Origin: an uncultured Sutterella sp.
GTDB lineage: Bacteria > Pseudomonadota > Gammaproteobacteria > Burkholderiales > Burkholderiaceae_F
Assembly (NCBI GenBank): GCA_900542195.1
Contig: UQNA01000008.1
Location: forward strand, 4,295-68,294
Direction of reading: 5' to 3'
Length of the DNA stretch: 64,000 nt
Shown here: positions 1-9,124 of the stretch, piece by piece
Layout of the letters: each line of letters starts with the position of its first letter
Numbering within the stretch: position 1 is the first letter of the stretch
The notes under the pieces: model-generated
The model's database searches: none
Seen by the model: only the letters and a program-made list of their open reading frames with translations
What the model was told of the DNA's origin: nothing
Program-made: the position numbers and the translations under genes

Positions 1-1
1 G

Positions 2-33
2 ATACGCAGTCTTTTGACTGCGTATTGTTATTT
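2..33 (+). terminator. Intrinsic terminator of an upstream gene
   Basis: A perfect 10-bp inverted repeat (2-11 with 16-25) closes a TTTT loop and is followed by a weak T-rich tail. It ends a plus-strand gene lying to the left of the window and separates it from dsbA. Confidence 0.6.
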
Positions 34-92
34 AATTTCCCCTTCAGTTCAATTTACTAGCATTTCGAATATTTTATTTATTAGGTTTAAAT

Positions 93-728
93 ATGCTCAG
101 ACGTTCAATACTTGCTGCAGCCATTGCAGCTTTTATGCCTCTGACAGTTTTTGCATCTGCGGATAAACCAGTTGCCGGAACTGATTACGTTGCTTTAAAA
201 ACTCCGGTTCAAACTTCCAATCCAAAGAAAATCGAAGTTCTTACATTTTTTGCTTATACCTGCCCGCACTGCTACACCTATGAAAAATCAGTAGAACCTT
301 GGGCAGCCCAGCTTCCGAATGATGTTGTGTTCAAGAGAATCCCGGTGGCATGGTCTGATAAAACCAAGCACTTCACTCAGACTTATTACGCGCTTGAAGC
401 ACTCAATAAGCTCGATCCATACCACGACATGATGTTCAATGCCGTTATTAAAGAAGGCAGAAAAATGCCGGACCTTAACAGCGTTGCTGATTATTTAGCC
501 TCCAATGGGCTAAATAAGGAAGAGTTTTTAAAGGCCGCTAATTCCTTCTCCACAAAGATGAACACTGAAAAAGCCCGCAAAACATGGATGGCTTATGACA
601 TTGACGGCACTCCTTGCAATGCAGTCAACGGTAAATACATCACCGCTCCTCATATGGTCGGGACACGCGAGGGTGCTATCCAAGTGATGGATTTCCTGAT
701 TAATAAAGAACGAGAAAATAACAGATAA
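93..728 (+). CDS. dsbA: Thiol:disulfide interchange protein DsbA
   Basis: Periplasmic thioredoxin-fold oxidase that introduces disulfides into exported proteins. The 211-residue product begins with a signal peptide (MLRRSILAAAIAAF..., cleavage near FASA). The catalytic CPHC motif sits at about residues 55-58 after a short strand (TFFAYTCPHC), and the cis-proline loop is the GTP of DIDGTPCNAVNGKY. The cis-Pro is followed by Cys where most DsbA proteins have a small or hydrophobic residue, an uncommon choice. Length fits the proteobacterial DsbA family. It stands alone between terminators at 2-33 and 746-781. Only a weak Shine-Dalgarno (AGGT) precedes the ATG. The periplasmic c-type cytochrome and oxidoreductases in this window are plausible clients, by inference. 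Confidence 0.93.
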   Translation: MLRRSILAAAIAAFMPLTVFASADKPVAGTDYVALKTPVQTSNPKKIEVLTFFAYTCPHCYTYEKSVEPWAAQLPNDVVFKRIPVAWSDKTKHFTQTYYALEALNKLDPYHDMMFNAVIKEGRKMPDLNSVADYLASNGLNKEEFLKAANSFSTKMNTEKARKTWMAYDIDGTPCNAVNGKYITAPHMVGTREGAIQVMDFLINKERENNR

Positions 729-745
729 TTTTCTCTTCTGCGAAC

Positions 746-781
746 AAGCTCCTTAATGTTCTACTTTAAGGAGCTTTTTTC
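746..781 (+). terminator. Terminator of dsbA
   Basis: Eleven-base-pair inverted repeat (746-756 with 766-776) followed by a run of T, 17 bases after the dsbA stop codon. Confidence 0.85.
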
Positions 782-865
782 ATTCGCAGCCTGCAGGAAT
801 ACCGACTGCACGATTAAAATAATCCTTTTATTGCGGTTTTGTACGCTTTCACGGAAATTAAATAA

Positions 866-1639
866 ATGAACATTTTTCTCACAGGTGCTTCCAGCGGAAT
901 CGGGGAAGCGCTCGCAAAAGAATTTGCCGCTAAGGGAGCTACTCTCGGACTTGTCGCCAGAAGAAAAGAAAAACTCGATGAGATTATCTCCCGCCTTCCA
1001 CACTCTCATTTGCATAAGGCTATTGTCTGCGATGTAACTGATAGAGAAAAACTGATTGAAGAAGCCCGTAAGTTTGATAAAGAATGCGGCGGAGTGGATG
1101 TGGCAATCGCCTGCGCTGGTGTCTCTATCGGAGTCAAGACACAATTCAAAGAGGACTTGGAAGTATTTGACCAAGTATTCGAAACCAATGTGTTATCCAT
1201 GGCTTCCACTTTCCACGCTTTTGAAGCACCAATGATGGAAAGAAAAAGAGGAACGTTAGTTGGTATTGCCAGTGTAGCCGGCATTCGCGGGTTACCGGGA
1301 AGCGAAGCATACTGCGCAAGCAAATCAGCAGTCATCACTTACTGCGAAAGTCTGCGCGTGGAAATGAAAAAGCACGGCGTAGACGTCGTGACCATTTCTC
1401 CGGGATTTGTGAAGACACCTTTAACCGCAAAAAATCCGTACAAGATGCCTTTCCTTCTGACACCGGAAGAATTTGCCAAAGAGGCTGTTAAAGCTATCTT
1501 TGAGAAAAAGTCTTATGTGACGATTCCTTGGCAAATGGGAGTGCTCTCTAAAGTTCTGAGGATCATTCCAAACTGCTTGTTCGATAAGATTTTGGCATCA
1601 AGAAAGCAGAAACCAAGAAAAACCTCAACACAGAACTAA
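866..1639 (+). CDS. SDR-family short-chain dehydrogenase/reductase
   Basis: Cytosolic NAD(P)-dependent oxidoreductase of the classical short-chain dehydrogenase/reductase family, 257 residues. Visible signatures are the dinucleotide-binding TGASSGIG near the N-terminus, the CAG of the NNAG-type stabilising motif (ACAGVS), the active-site serine region (GIASVAG) and the catalytic YxxxK (YCASK), followed by the PG motif (ISPGFVKTP). An arginine in VARRKEK after the second strand suggests NADP preference, as in many SDRs. The C-terminal RKQKPRK tail is basic. The substrate cannot be inferred from the sequence or from the neighbours: dsbA lies upstream behind a terminator, and a cystathionine beta-lyase is convergent. 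Confidence 0.88.
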   Translation: MNIFLTGASSGIGEALAKEFAAKGATLGLVARRKEKLDEIISRLPHSHLHKAIVCDVTDREKLIEEARKFDKECGGVDVAIACAGVSIGVKTQFKEDLEVFDQVFETNVLSMASTFHAFEAPMMERKRGTLVGIASVAGIRGLPGSEAYCASKSAVITYCESLRVEMKKHGVDVVTISPGFVKTPLTAKNPYKMPFLLTPEEFAKEAVKAIFEKKSYVTIPWQMGVLSKVLRIIPNCLFDKILASRKQKPRKTSTQN

Positions 1640-1645
1640 CGAAAT

Positions 1646-1668
1646 GGCGCCTCTGGCGCCTTTTCTTT
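1646..1668 (+). terminator. Terminator between convergent SDR and metC genes
   Basis: GGCGCC-TCT-GGCGCC hairpin seven bases after the SDR stop codon, followed by TTTTCTTTCTT. Confidence 0.75.
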
Positions 1669-1673
1669 CTTCG

Positions 1674-2864
1674 TTAAGGTGTTTCCTCTCGCAGTGCTTC
1701 AAAACCTCTCTGAAGGTCTCTTATAAGGTCTTCTGAGTCTTCTAGCCCGATAGACAACCGAAGCATCTTTTCAAAAGCGGTTGAATCGGCCTTGCTTCGC
1801 TTTCCGTAACTGCGGATAAGCAAACTTTCATAACCGCCCCATGAATATCCAAGTCCGAAGAGTTTCAGATTGTCCAAGAAACTATCCAAAGCGGCGTCAG
1901 AAACGCTGTCTTTCAGCTTGACAGCGAATAAAGCGGCAGCCCCCGTGAAATCTCTTTTCCAAATCGGATACCCGGGATCTTTTTCGTGAGCAGGCCACAA
2001 AATCTTCTCTACCTCCGGCTGCTGCTCTAACCAATGCACAATTTTCTGCGCCGATTTGAACTGTGCCTCCATTCTGACTTTCATCGTCCGAATGCCGCGA
2101 TGGGCCAAATAAATAGTGTCTGCCGGAGCTAACTGTCCCATCGTAATGCTGACGGCCTTTACCAGAGGCCACGCCTTGGCATTGCAGGTTGCCGTTGACA
2201 TCAGCAAATCAGAATGGCCACCTATATATTTCGTCACCGCATGGATGACAACATCGACACCGGCTTTCAGCGGCTGAAAATACATTGGAGTCGCCCAAGT
2301 GTTGTCGATCATGGTCCAGACGTTATGTTTTTTAGCAACACGAACAATCGCCGGGACATCCTGCATCTCAAAGGAGTGACTGCCAGGACTCTCCATATAA
2401 ATCAAACGGGTGTTGGAACGTATGAGCTCCTCAATTTCTTCACCTATCGTCGGAATGTAAAACTCAACCTCAATTCCTAGTCCTCGTAGAATCGTTTCAC
2501 AAAACTGTCGTGTAGGTCCATAGACTGAATCTGTAACCAACACATGGTCGCCTACCTTCACAAAAGCAAAAAAAGGAATCACGCAGCCGGCAAGACCGGT
2601 GGAATAGGCCCAAGTGCCCTCCCCGCCTTCCAGTTCGTTCATCAATTGAAAGAAAGCATCGTGTGTAGGCCCTCCCCCGCTCCCATAAGTCAGAACTTCC
2701 TCTCCGTTCATTTGGCGGCGGGTTCTTTCTTTCATATCTGCGGAAGAATGATGCAAGACCGTAGAGCCGTTAAACGGCGGAATATTGACAAAACCTTGGC
2801 TCACGTCTGTGTTTCTGCCGACATGAACCAGCTTGGTTGAAATACTTGAAGAAAAGTCGCTCAT
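1674..2864 (-). CDS. metC: Cystathionine beta-lyase (PLP-dependent)
   Basis: Cytosolic PLP enzyme of the Cys/Met metabolism family; cystathionine beta-lyase cleaves cystathionine to homocysteine, pyruvate and ammonia in methionine synthesis. The 396-residue product has the full family length. It carries YGSGGGPTH and ELEGGEGTWAYSTGLAG near the cofactor phosphate site, MIDNTWATP, and the PLP lysine in AVTKYIGGHSD. The KYIGGHSD form with Asp after Ser resembles MetC more than cystathionine gamma-synthase. Members can also act on cysteine or other thioethers, so substrate range is inferred. A paralogue lies at 47014-48165. The ATG is preceded by a GGATCCGAG stretch that may serve as ribosome binding site. 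Confidence 0.85.
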   Translation of the reverse strand: MSDFSSSISTKLVHVGRNTDVSQGFVNIPPFNGSTVLHHSSADMKERTRRQMNGEEVLTYGSGGGPTHDAFFQLMNELEGGEGTWAYSTGLAGCVIPFFAFVKVGDHVLVTDSVYGPTRQFCETILRGLGIEVEFYIPTIGEEIEELIRSNTRLIYMESPGSHSFEMQDVPAIVRVAKKHNVWTMIDNTWATPMYFQPLKAGVDVVIHAVTKYIGGHSDLLMSTATCNAKAWPLVKAVSITMGQLAPADTIYLAHRGIRTMKVRMEAQFKSAQKIVHWLEQQPEVEKILWPAHEKDPGYPIWKRDFTGAAALFAVKLKDSVSDAALDSFLDNLKLFGLGYSWGGYESLLIRSYGKRSKADSTAFEKMLRLSIGLEDSEDLIRDLQRGFEALREETP

Positions 2865-2965
2865 ACTCGGATCCGGTGTGTTTTTCGACTAGGACGAAAA
2901 ATTGTATACCGGCCGTAATCCTTACACAATCTTCTTGGACTGCGAGTCAGTTTGTCTCGCTTTAG

Positions 2966-3000
2966 CCAAAAAGAAGCCCGAGCGATGAGACCCGGGCTTT
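2966..3000 (-). terminator. Terminator of the nar operon
   Basis: AAGCCCG / CGGGCTT inverted repeat (2974-2980 with 2993-2999). Read on the minus strand it is followed by CTTTTTGG, just downstream of the narI stop. T-rich sequence on both sides makes it potentially bidirectional. Confidence 0.8.
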
Positions 3001-3018
3001 CTTTTGTGAAGCAGTTGA

Positions 3019-3735
3019 TTACTTCATTGGCTTCCTATTAATGCGCATAATCTGATGCGGTCTGATAAGGAATAATGGTGTGAAGTATCCGCTCCAGATG
3101 TGTGCCAATCTGGTAAACGGGACTACCAAAAATACCAACAAACCGATGAAGATATGCCATTTCTGAGGTTCGGGAACCTGCAGCATGTATGTCCAAGCGT
3201 TCGGGTCGAAAGTAAGCAAACCATGGACCCAAGAACGGAACAATACGATAGTTGCACCTGAGTGGTCATACAGATAAGACTCAATGACGGAAGCGCATCC
3301 GAAAAGCAATACGGCAATCAGGAGAATCAAAACCAGATAATCGCTTGGTCTTGAAGCTGTTCTAACTCTGTCATTGAAACAACGGCGGAAGAACAGAATA
3401 AAGATGCCAAGGACTGCTACAACGGCAAAGGTGCCTCCTACAAAGACTTCAACCAGCTGGTGAACGGCAGGAGTCATTCCCATCATGTCGAGGATTGCGC
3501 TCGGAGTAAAGAGGCCGAAGACGTGACCGAAGAACACGATGATGACACCGATATGGAACAAATTTGCGCCCCACATCAAATCCTTTTTGTCGATAAGTTC
3601 GCTGCTCTGGCTCTTCCAGGAAAACGGGCTAATCAGATACCTGGCAAAGCTGCCGAGAAGCAGGATTGCCAAGATCGCATAGGGCATCACTTGGAAGATC
3701 ACGAAATTTAAGGTTAGATAGAGATCATTCATCAT
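3019..3735 (-). CDS. narI: Respiratory nitrate reductase, gamma subunit NarI
   Basis: Membrane cytochrome b subunit that takes electrons from quinol and passes them to NarH. The 238-residue product has about five membrane segments and histidines suited to bind the two b hemes (for example HIGVIIVFFGHVFG and HGLLTFDP). Its length matches NarI of other proteobacteria. The start codon overlaps the narH stop by one base (TAATG), so translation is coupled. The classical narGHJI order is broken here: no narJ lies between narH and narI. The narJ homologue is found divergently at 10646-11281. Confidence 0.95.
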   Translation of the reverse strand: MMNDLYLTLNFVIFQVMPYAILAILLLGSFARYLISPFSWKSQSSELIDKKDLMWGANLFHIGVIIVFFGHVFGLFTPSAILDMMGMTPAVHQLVEVFVGGTFAVVAVLGIFILFFRRCFNDRVRTASRPSDYLVLILLIAVLLFGCASVIESYLYDHSGATIVLFRSWVHGLLTFDPNAWTYMLQVPEPQKWHIFIGLLVFLVVPFTRLAHIWSGYFTPLFLIRPHQIMRINRKPMK

Positions 3736-5333
3736 TAGCCTCCCACCTTATCGGTACTGCGTTCATACTCTTCGAAAAGAGGGATGACCTTTCGGTTCAT
3801 TGGACCGCCGAAGATAACCGACGCTCTGCGGCGCATATCCGCACCGCCGCCCAAGTTAATTCCTTGAGAACCTTGAGACAGCATGCTTGCCATATGGTTG
3901 CGGTTGGCTGACGGTACGACAAAGCGGTCTTTATAGTCGGCGATAGCAAAGAGGTTATGCATGTCGCAAACATCCTGCAATGTCAGTCCCAAAGAATCCA
4001 GGAGCTTAACGTCCGGACTATCCTTGAGCTCTTCAGGGAATACTTCACAAGTCAGGAACTGGGATATTCCGGCACCGTTGCTGTAAGAACGAAGAATCTT
4101 TCTTTCAGCCAACAGGCGTCCCAGAGCATCCAGAACCGGTTTTGTATTGCCTGCGGTAAACAGATTTGCCAAGTACTGCACAGGAATACGCAGACTTTCT
4201 ACATCCGGAAGATCGCCCTTCAAAGAAAGCTTACCGGCATCGACTGCCTGAGCAATCGGAGAAAGCGGCGGAACATACCAAACCATAGGCAGAGTTCTGA
4301 ATTCCGGATGCAGCGGAAGCGCTACTCCCCACTTGCAGATCATCTTATAGATCGGAGATTTCTTCGCGGCCTCGATCCAGTCGTGAGAAATTCCTGCTTC
4401 AAGTGCCTGAGCTTCAACATTCGGATCGTTAGGATCCAAGAAAATGGATTTCTGGGCTGCGTAAAGATCTTCTTCGTTTGGTGTGGAAGCGAGCTCTTTA
4501 ATGCGATCCGCATCATAAAGCATTACGCCCATGTAACGAATACGTCCCACGCAAGTTTCCGCGCAAACGGTCGGCTGACCGCTTTCTACACGCGGATAAC
4601 AGAAAATGCATTTCTCGGCTTTGCCGGTAGACCAGTTGTAATAAACCTTCTTGTACGGACAGCCGGAGACGCACATTCTCCAACCGCGGCACTTGTTCTG
4701 GTCGACTAAGACGATGCCGTCTTCTTCACGCTTGTAGATGGAACCGGACGGGCAGCTGGCTACGCAGGCCGGGTTCAGGCAGTGTTCGCACAGACGCGGC
4801 AGATAGTACAAGAAAGTGTTCTTGTACTGTGCGTAAATTTCGCGCTCTACGTTAGCTAAGTTGACATCCGGTGTAGTCATCAGATCCGTACCGCCGAGGT
4901 TATCGTCCCATGCAGCACTGTTGACAATCTTCTTCATCTTCTTTCCGGTCAGATAAGAGATTGGCTGTGCCGTCACAGAAGTCTTCATACGAGGAGCTTT
5001 CTGCAGGTTCTGATAATCGAAGGTATACGGCTCGTAGTACTCATCAATTCCCGGAAGCTTGCCGTTGGCAAAAATTCCGGCGAGTACGCCGAGTTTGCTG
5101 CCGCGGCGAAGGCGAAGAGTACCGTTTTTAAGTTCCCAGCCGCCCAACCACTTCTTCTGGTTTTCCCATTGTTTCGGATAACCGACGCCCGGCTTTGTTT
5201 CAACGTTGTTGAACCAAATATATTCGGTACCGGGGCGGTTAGTCCACACATTCTTACAGGTAACGGAACAAGTATGACAACCGATGCATTTATCGAGGTT
5301 TAATACCATCCCTATTTGTGCACGGATTTTCAT
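3735..5333 (-). CDS. narH: Respiratory nitrate reductase, beta subunit NarH
   Basis: Cytoplasmic iron-sulfur subunit that wires NarI hemes to the NarG molybdenum site. In 532 residues it carries four ferredoxin-type cysteine groups: CIGCHTCSVTC near the N-terminus, CEHCLNPACVASC, CRGWRMCVSGC, and CIFC with CAETCVG. The Trp inside the third group is the known NarH substitution that yields a [3Fe-4S] rather than a [4Fe-4S] cluster. The start overlaps the narG stop (ATGA), with a GGAGGT Shine-Dalgarno inside the last narG codons, so NarG and NarH synthesis is coupled. Confidence 0.96.
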   Translation of the reverse strand: MKIRAQIGMVLNLDKCIGCHTCSVTCKNVWTNRPGTEYIWFNNVETKPGVGYPKQWENQKKWLGGWELKNGTLRLRRGSKLGVLAGIFANGKLPGIDEYYEPYTFDYQNLQKAPRMKTSVTAQPISYLTGKKMKKIVNSAAWDDNLGGTDLMTTPDVNLANVEREIYAQYKNTFLYYLPRLCEHCLNPACVASCPSGSIYKREEDGIVLVDQNKCRGWRMCVSGCPYKKVYYNWSTGKAEKCIFCYPRVESGQPTVCAETCVGRIRYMGVMLYDADRIKELASTPNEEDLYAAQKSIFLDPNDPNVEAQALEAGISHDWIEAAKKSPIYKMICKWGVALPLHPEFRTLPMVWYVPPLSPIAQAVDAGKLSLKGDLPDVESLRIPVQYLANLFTAGNTKPVLDALGRLLAERKILRSYSNGAGISQFLTCEVFPEELKDSPDVKLLDSLGLTLQDVCDMHNLFAIADYKDRFVVPSANRNHMASMLSQGSQGINLGGGADMRRRASVIFGGPMNRKVIPLFEEYERSTDKVGG

Positions 5334-8300
5334 AAATTACCTCCTTTGCTCGGAGCTTCTTCTTCCATCCAGTCGATCTTATTCATCTTTCTCATCCACA
5401 CGAAGTCGTCTCTGTTTGGAGCGATAGTTCCGTAATAATTGAAGGCATAAGAGAGGTGAGCGTAACCGCCGATCATGTGAGTCGGATTGACGATAACTCT
5501 TGTCGGGGAGTTATGGTCGCCGCCTCTCATGTGGTTTATCTCAGATCCCGGTGTATTAACTGTCTTTTCAGTAGCGTGCTGCATGATGCACAAGCCTTCC
5601 GGCATTCTTGAAGAGACAATGGCTCTGGCAACAACTGAACCGTTGCAATTCCAGCACTCGATCCAATCGTTATCAACGATGCCGGCATTAGCCGCATCGA
5701 GGTTGCTCATCCAAACCACAGGGCCTCCTCTGGACAGCGCAAGCATTCTTTCGTTGTCGTAATAAGTGGAGTGAATACCCCATTTCTGGTGGGCCGTCAT
5801 AAAGTTCAGCATAATGACCTTATTGCCGTTTGCCGCAATATCTTTATAACCCTCCAACGATCTCTGGAATGCAGGCGGACGATACTGAGCAAATTCCTGA
5901 CCGAAAGCTCTCATCCAGCTATGGTCTTGATAGAACTGCTGACGTCCCGTCAGAGTACGCCACGGAAGTTTGACAAACACGTTCTGCCAGAATGCGACGT
6001 ACGGAGTTTCCGGAGTAATTGTGCCGGACCAGTCCGGAGCGGTAAATGTCTTTGCCGGACGGTGTGCCAAATCGTCGAAGGTAATCTTGTCTTCGATATG
6101 ACCTTCGGACATCCAGCGGCATTTAACACCGCATTGATTTTCAACGAATGTCCAGCTGCGGTATGACAAAGCACCGTTTGTTTCCGGAGAAACTCTCATG
6201 ATGAAGTTAGCGGCATTGATGTCGGTAAGCATCTTCGGACGTCCTTTAGCGACGCCTTCGGTAACCGTACCGTTCAATTGTCTTAATTCTTCAATTTCCG
6301 GATCCAAGTTCCATTTGATGCCCCGGTTGCCGCCGCCATTTTTGCTGAGCAGAGGTCCGATAGATGTGTACTTATCGTAAATGGTACGGTAGTCTCTCGG
6401 AACGGCGTGAATCAACGGAGCTGTCTTGCCCGGAATCAGATCGCATTCGCCCTTGTACCAGGCTTTAACATCCAAAGCTTGGCCCAATTCATGAGGAGAA
6501 TCGTGACCGAGCGGTGTCATAACCATGTCAACGACGTTGCCGAATTTGTCCGGATACATCGCGGCGATTTCAGAAAGTTTCTTGGCGATATCCTTGTAAG
6601 TATCCCAGTCGCAGCGGCCCTCCCAAGAACATTGAACGGCCTTAACGAACGGATGGATGAAGCTGTGCATATCCGTTGTATTGATATCGTTCTTTTCGTA
6701 GAAAGTAGCCGTCGGAAGAATGATGTCGGAGTAAATAGACGTTGTACTCATACGGAAGTCCATATTGACCAACAGATCCAATTTACCCGTGACAGGCGGA
6801 CGCCATTTAACCATCTGCGGAAGCAGCGAGCCGTCCTTTTCTGTTAGTTCTCCGCCAAGAATACCGCTCTGAGTTCCCATTAAATGTCTAAGGAAGTACT
6901 CCTGACCTTTACCGGAAGAACCAAGCAGGTTCGAACGCCAAACGAATAAGTTTCTCGGCCAGTTTTCTTCAGCATCCAAATCTTGGCAGCTGAACTGGAT
7001 CTTCTTGGCCTTGAGCTGATCGATCAAATACTGAGTCGGATCCTCGTTGGCTTTCTGAGCGAGCAGAGCAATCTTTGTCGGGTTGACGTTGAGCTGAGGA
7101 GCAGAAGGCAGCCAGCCCATCATTTCGGACTTAACGTTATAGTCAACGTAAGTACCGTTATAAACTTTGGTATCTGCCAAAGGAGACAACATATCCGACA
7201 GAGGAATTCTTTCGTAACGCCACTGGTCGGTATGTTCATAGAAGTAGCTAGTCGCATTCATATGGCGGCTGGCCGGCTCCCAGTCTTTAGCAAAGGAGTA
7301 TTCGGACCATCCGGCTTCCGGACGAATCTTTTCCTGACCGACGTAGTGGCACCAGCCTCCGCCGACTACACCGCAAGTACCGCACATCAACAGAAGGTAA
7401 ATAATCGTGCGGTAAGTGTTATCGGTCTGGAACCACTGGTTAACGCCTGCGCCCATCAGAACGCAAGCACGGCCTTTGGTCTTAGAAGCAGCTTTTGCAA
7501 ACTCACGAGCTACAGTGATTGCATATTCGGGTTCAACGCCGGTAATGACAGACTGCCATGCCGGTGTAAACGGCACGTTATCTTCGTAACTGTGAGCAAC
7601 TTCACCGCCCAAGCCTCTGTCGACGCCAAGATAGCTGCCGAACAAATCGAATACGGTAGCGACCAAGTATTCTTTTCCGTCAACCTTAATTGTCTTGGCC
7701 GGAACTTTTCTAACGATAACATCGGAAGTCTGTTCGTTCGGAGTGAACATTGGGCGTTCTCTTCCGCCGAAATACGGGAAGGAAACATCAACCACTTCCG
7801 GAGAATCCTTCAAGAAGGACAGCTGCGGCTTAATTTCTTTGCCGGTACGTCCGTCTACGGAGTTCAAATTCCATTTGCCGAGGTCCTGGCCTTCTTTTTG
7901 GCCCCAACGGTAACCCATTGAGCCCTGGGGAACAGCCACGTCTTTTGTCAGTTCGTCATAGACGACGGTCTTCCATTCCGGATTGTTTTCTCCGGCCGGA
8001 GCGCCGATATCGCATTCACGGAGCAGACGTCCAGGAACATAGCCGCCCTTTTCATTCTTGTCGAGCATGACAAGCATTGGGAAGTCGGTATAGTTTCTAA
8101 CGTATTCGGTGAAATACGGGTCCGGATTTTCGTAGTGGAATTCTTTGAAGATGACGTGAGCCATAGACAAAGCCAAAGCAGCATCGGTTGCCTGCTTCGG
8201 ATGGATCCACATATCGGCGTCTTTCGTTACTTCCACATAATCCGGACAGACGTTCACAACCTTGGTACCGTTATAACGAGCCTCAATCAGGAAGTGTGCG

Positions 8301-9088
8301 TCCGGAGAACGGGTCATTGAAATATTAGTACCCCAAACAATGATGTAGCTGGAGTAGTACCAAGCTTCGGATTCCGGAACGTCAGTTTGTTCGCCCCATG
8401 TCTGAGGAGATGACGGCGGCAAATCGCAGTACCAGTCATAGAAGGAGAGAGGCGTACCGCCGATTAAGCACAGATACCGAGTACCTGCACCGTAGGAGAC
8501 CATAGAGTAGCCTGGAATCGGTGAGAAACCGGCGATTCTGTCAGGACCGTACTTGTCAATCGTGTAAAGGTTGGCAGTAGCGATAATTTCCAGAGCGGTA
8601 TTCCAGGAAGTTCTAACTAATCCGCCCATACCGCGGGCTTCGCAATAGGCCTTCTTCTTTTGCGGATCTTCAACAATGCTCTTCCAAGCAGCTAACGGAT
8701 CCATTGTCTTCCGTGCTTCTTCCCAATAGTTAAGAAGCTCGGCTCTGATCAACGGATGTTTAATTCTGGAGGCACTGTAGAGATACCAAGAGTAACTTGC
8801 TCCTCTAGGACATCCGCGAGGTTCGTGATTCGGAACTCCGGGAGGCGTTGGGGGGTAGTCAGTTTCTTGGGTTTCCCATGTGACAATACCGTCCTTGACG
8901 TATACCTTCCAGCTGCAGGAGCCGGTACAGTTAACGCCGTGGGTAGAACGAACGATTTTGTCATGTGCCCATCTGTCTCTGTAAGCCTGTTCCCAACCGC
9001 GGTCGGCGTTTACAACTTCACCCCAACCATCTGAATAGGAACCGACCTTCTTTGAGAAGAACAGAGAACTTTTCATCATTCCAGGCAT
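5330..9088 (-). CDS. narG: Respiratory nitrate reductase, alpha subunit NarG
   Basis: Molybdo-bis-PGD catalytic subunit reducing nitrate to nitrite on the cytoplasmic face of the membrane. The 1252-residue length is typical. The FS0 [4Fe-4S] ligands are all visible at the positions known from E. coli NarG: His50, Cys54, Cys58 and Cys93 (HGVNCTGSC, RGCPRG). The molybdenum aspartate lies in YDWYCDLPP. There is no Tat signal, as expected for the inward-facing membrane-bound type. A good ribosome binding site (AGGGAGAA) precedes the ATG. The gene lies 36 bases downstream of narK and overlaps narH. Confidence 0.97.
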   Translation of the reverse strand: MPGMMKSSLFFSKKVGSYSDGWGEVVNADRGWEQAYRDRWAHDKIVRSTHGVNCTGSCSWKVYVKDGIVTWETQETDYPPTPPGVPNHEPRGCPRGASYSWYLYSASRIKHPLIRAELLNYWEEARKTMDPLAAWKSIVEDPQKKKAYCEARGMGGLVRTSWNTALEIIATANLYTIDKYGPDRIAGFSPIPGYSMVSYGAGTRYLCLIGGTPLSFYDWYCDLPPSSPQTWGEQTDVPESEAWYYSSYIIVWGTNISMTRSPDAHFLIEARYNGTKVVNVCPDYVEVTKDADMWIHPKQATDAALALSMAHVIFKEFHYENPDPYFTEYVRNYTDFPMLVMLDKNEKGGYVPGRLLRECDIGAPAGENNPEWKTVVYDELTKDVAVPQGSMGYRWGQKEGQDLGKWNLNSVDGRTGKEIKPQLSFLKDSPEVVDVSFPYFGGRERPMFTPNEQTSDVIVRKVPAKTIKVDGKEYLVATVFDLFGSYLGVDRGLGGEVAHSYEDNVPFTPAWQSVITGVEPEYAITVAREFAKAASKTKGRACVLMGAGVNQWFQTDNTYRTIIYLLLMCGTCGVVGGGWCHYVGQEKIRPEAGWSEYSFAKDWEPASRHMNATSYFYEHTDQWRYERIPLSDMLSPLADTKVYNGTYVDYNVKSEMMGWLPSAPQLNVNPTKIALLAQKANEDPTQYLIDQLKAKKIQFSCQDLDAEENWPRNLFVWRSNLLGSSGKGQEYFLRHLMGTQSGILGGELTEKDGSLLPQMVKWRPPVTGKLDLLVNMDFRMSTTSIYSDIILPTATFYEKNDINTTDMHSFIHPFVKAVQCSWEGRCDWDTYKDIAKKLSEIAAMYPDKFGNVVDMVMTPLGHDSPHELGQALDVKAWYKGECDLIPGKTAPLIHAVPRDYRTIYDKYTSIGPLLSKNGGGNRGIKWNLDPEIEELRQLNGTVTEGVAKGRPKMLTDINAANFIMRVSPETNGALSYRSWTFVENQCGVKCRWMSEGHIEDKITFDDLAHRPAKTFTAPDWSGTITPETPYVAFWQNVFVKLPWRTLTGRQQFYQDHSWMRAFGQEFAQYRPPAFQRSLEGYKDIAANGNKVIMLNFMTAHQKWGIHSTYYDNERMLALSRGGPVVWMSNLDAANAGIVDNDWIECWNCNGSVVARAIVSSRMPEGLCIMQHATEKTVNTPGSEINHMRGGDHNSPTRVIVNPTHMIGGYAHLSYAFNYYGTIAPNRDDFVWMRKMNKIDWMEEEAPSKGGNL

Positions 9089-9124
9089 ATAGGTTCTCCC
9101 TTTTTTATTTATTTGTTCGACGAA

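Noticed and set aside
3957..4709. 250-codon open frame on the plus strand
   Set aside because: It is antisense to narH, which has all its cysteine motifs; the frame is a shadow.
6983..7921. 312-codon open frame on the plus strand
   Set aside because: It is wholly antisense to narG, has no ribosome site and no recognisable motif. Long antisense frames are expected over a codon-biased gene.
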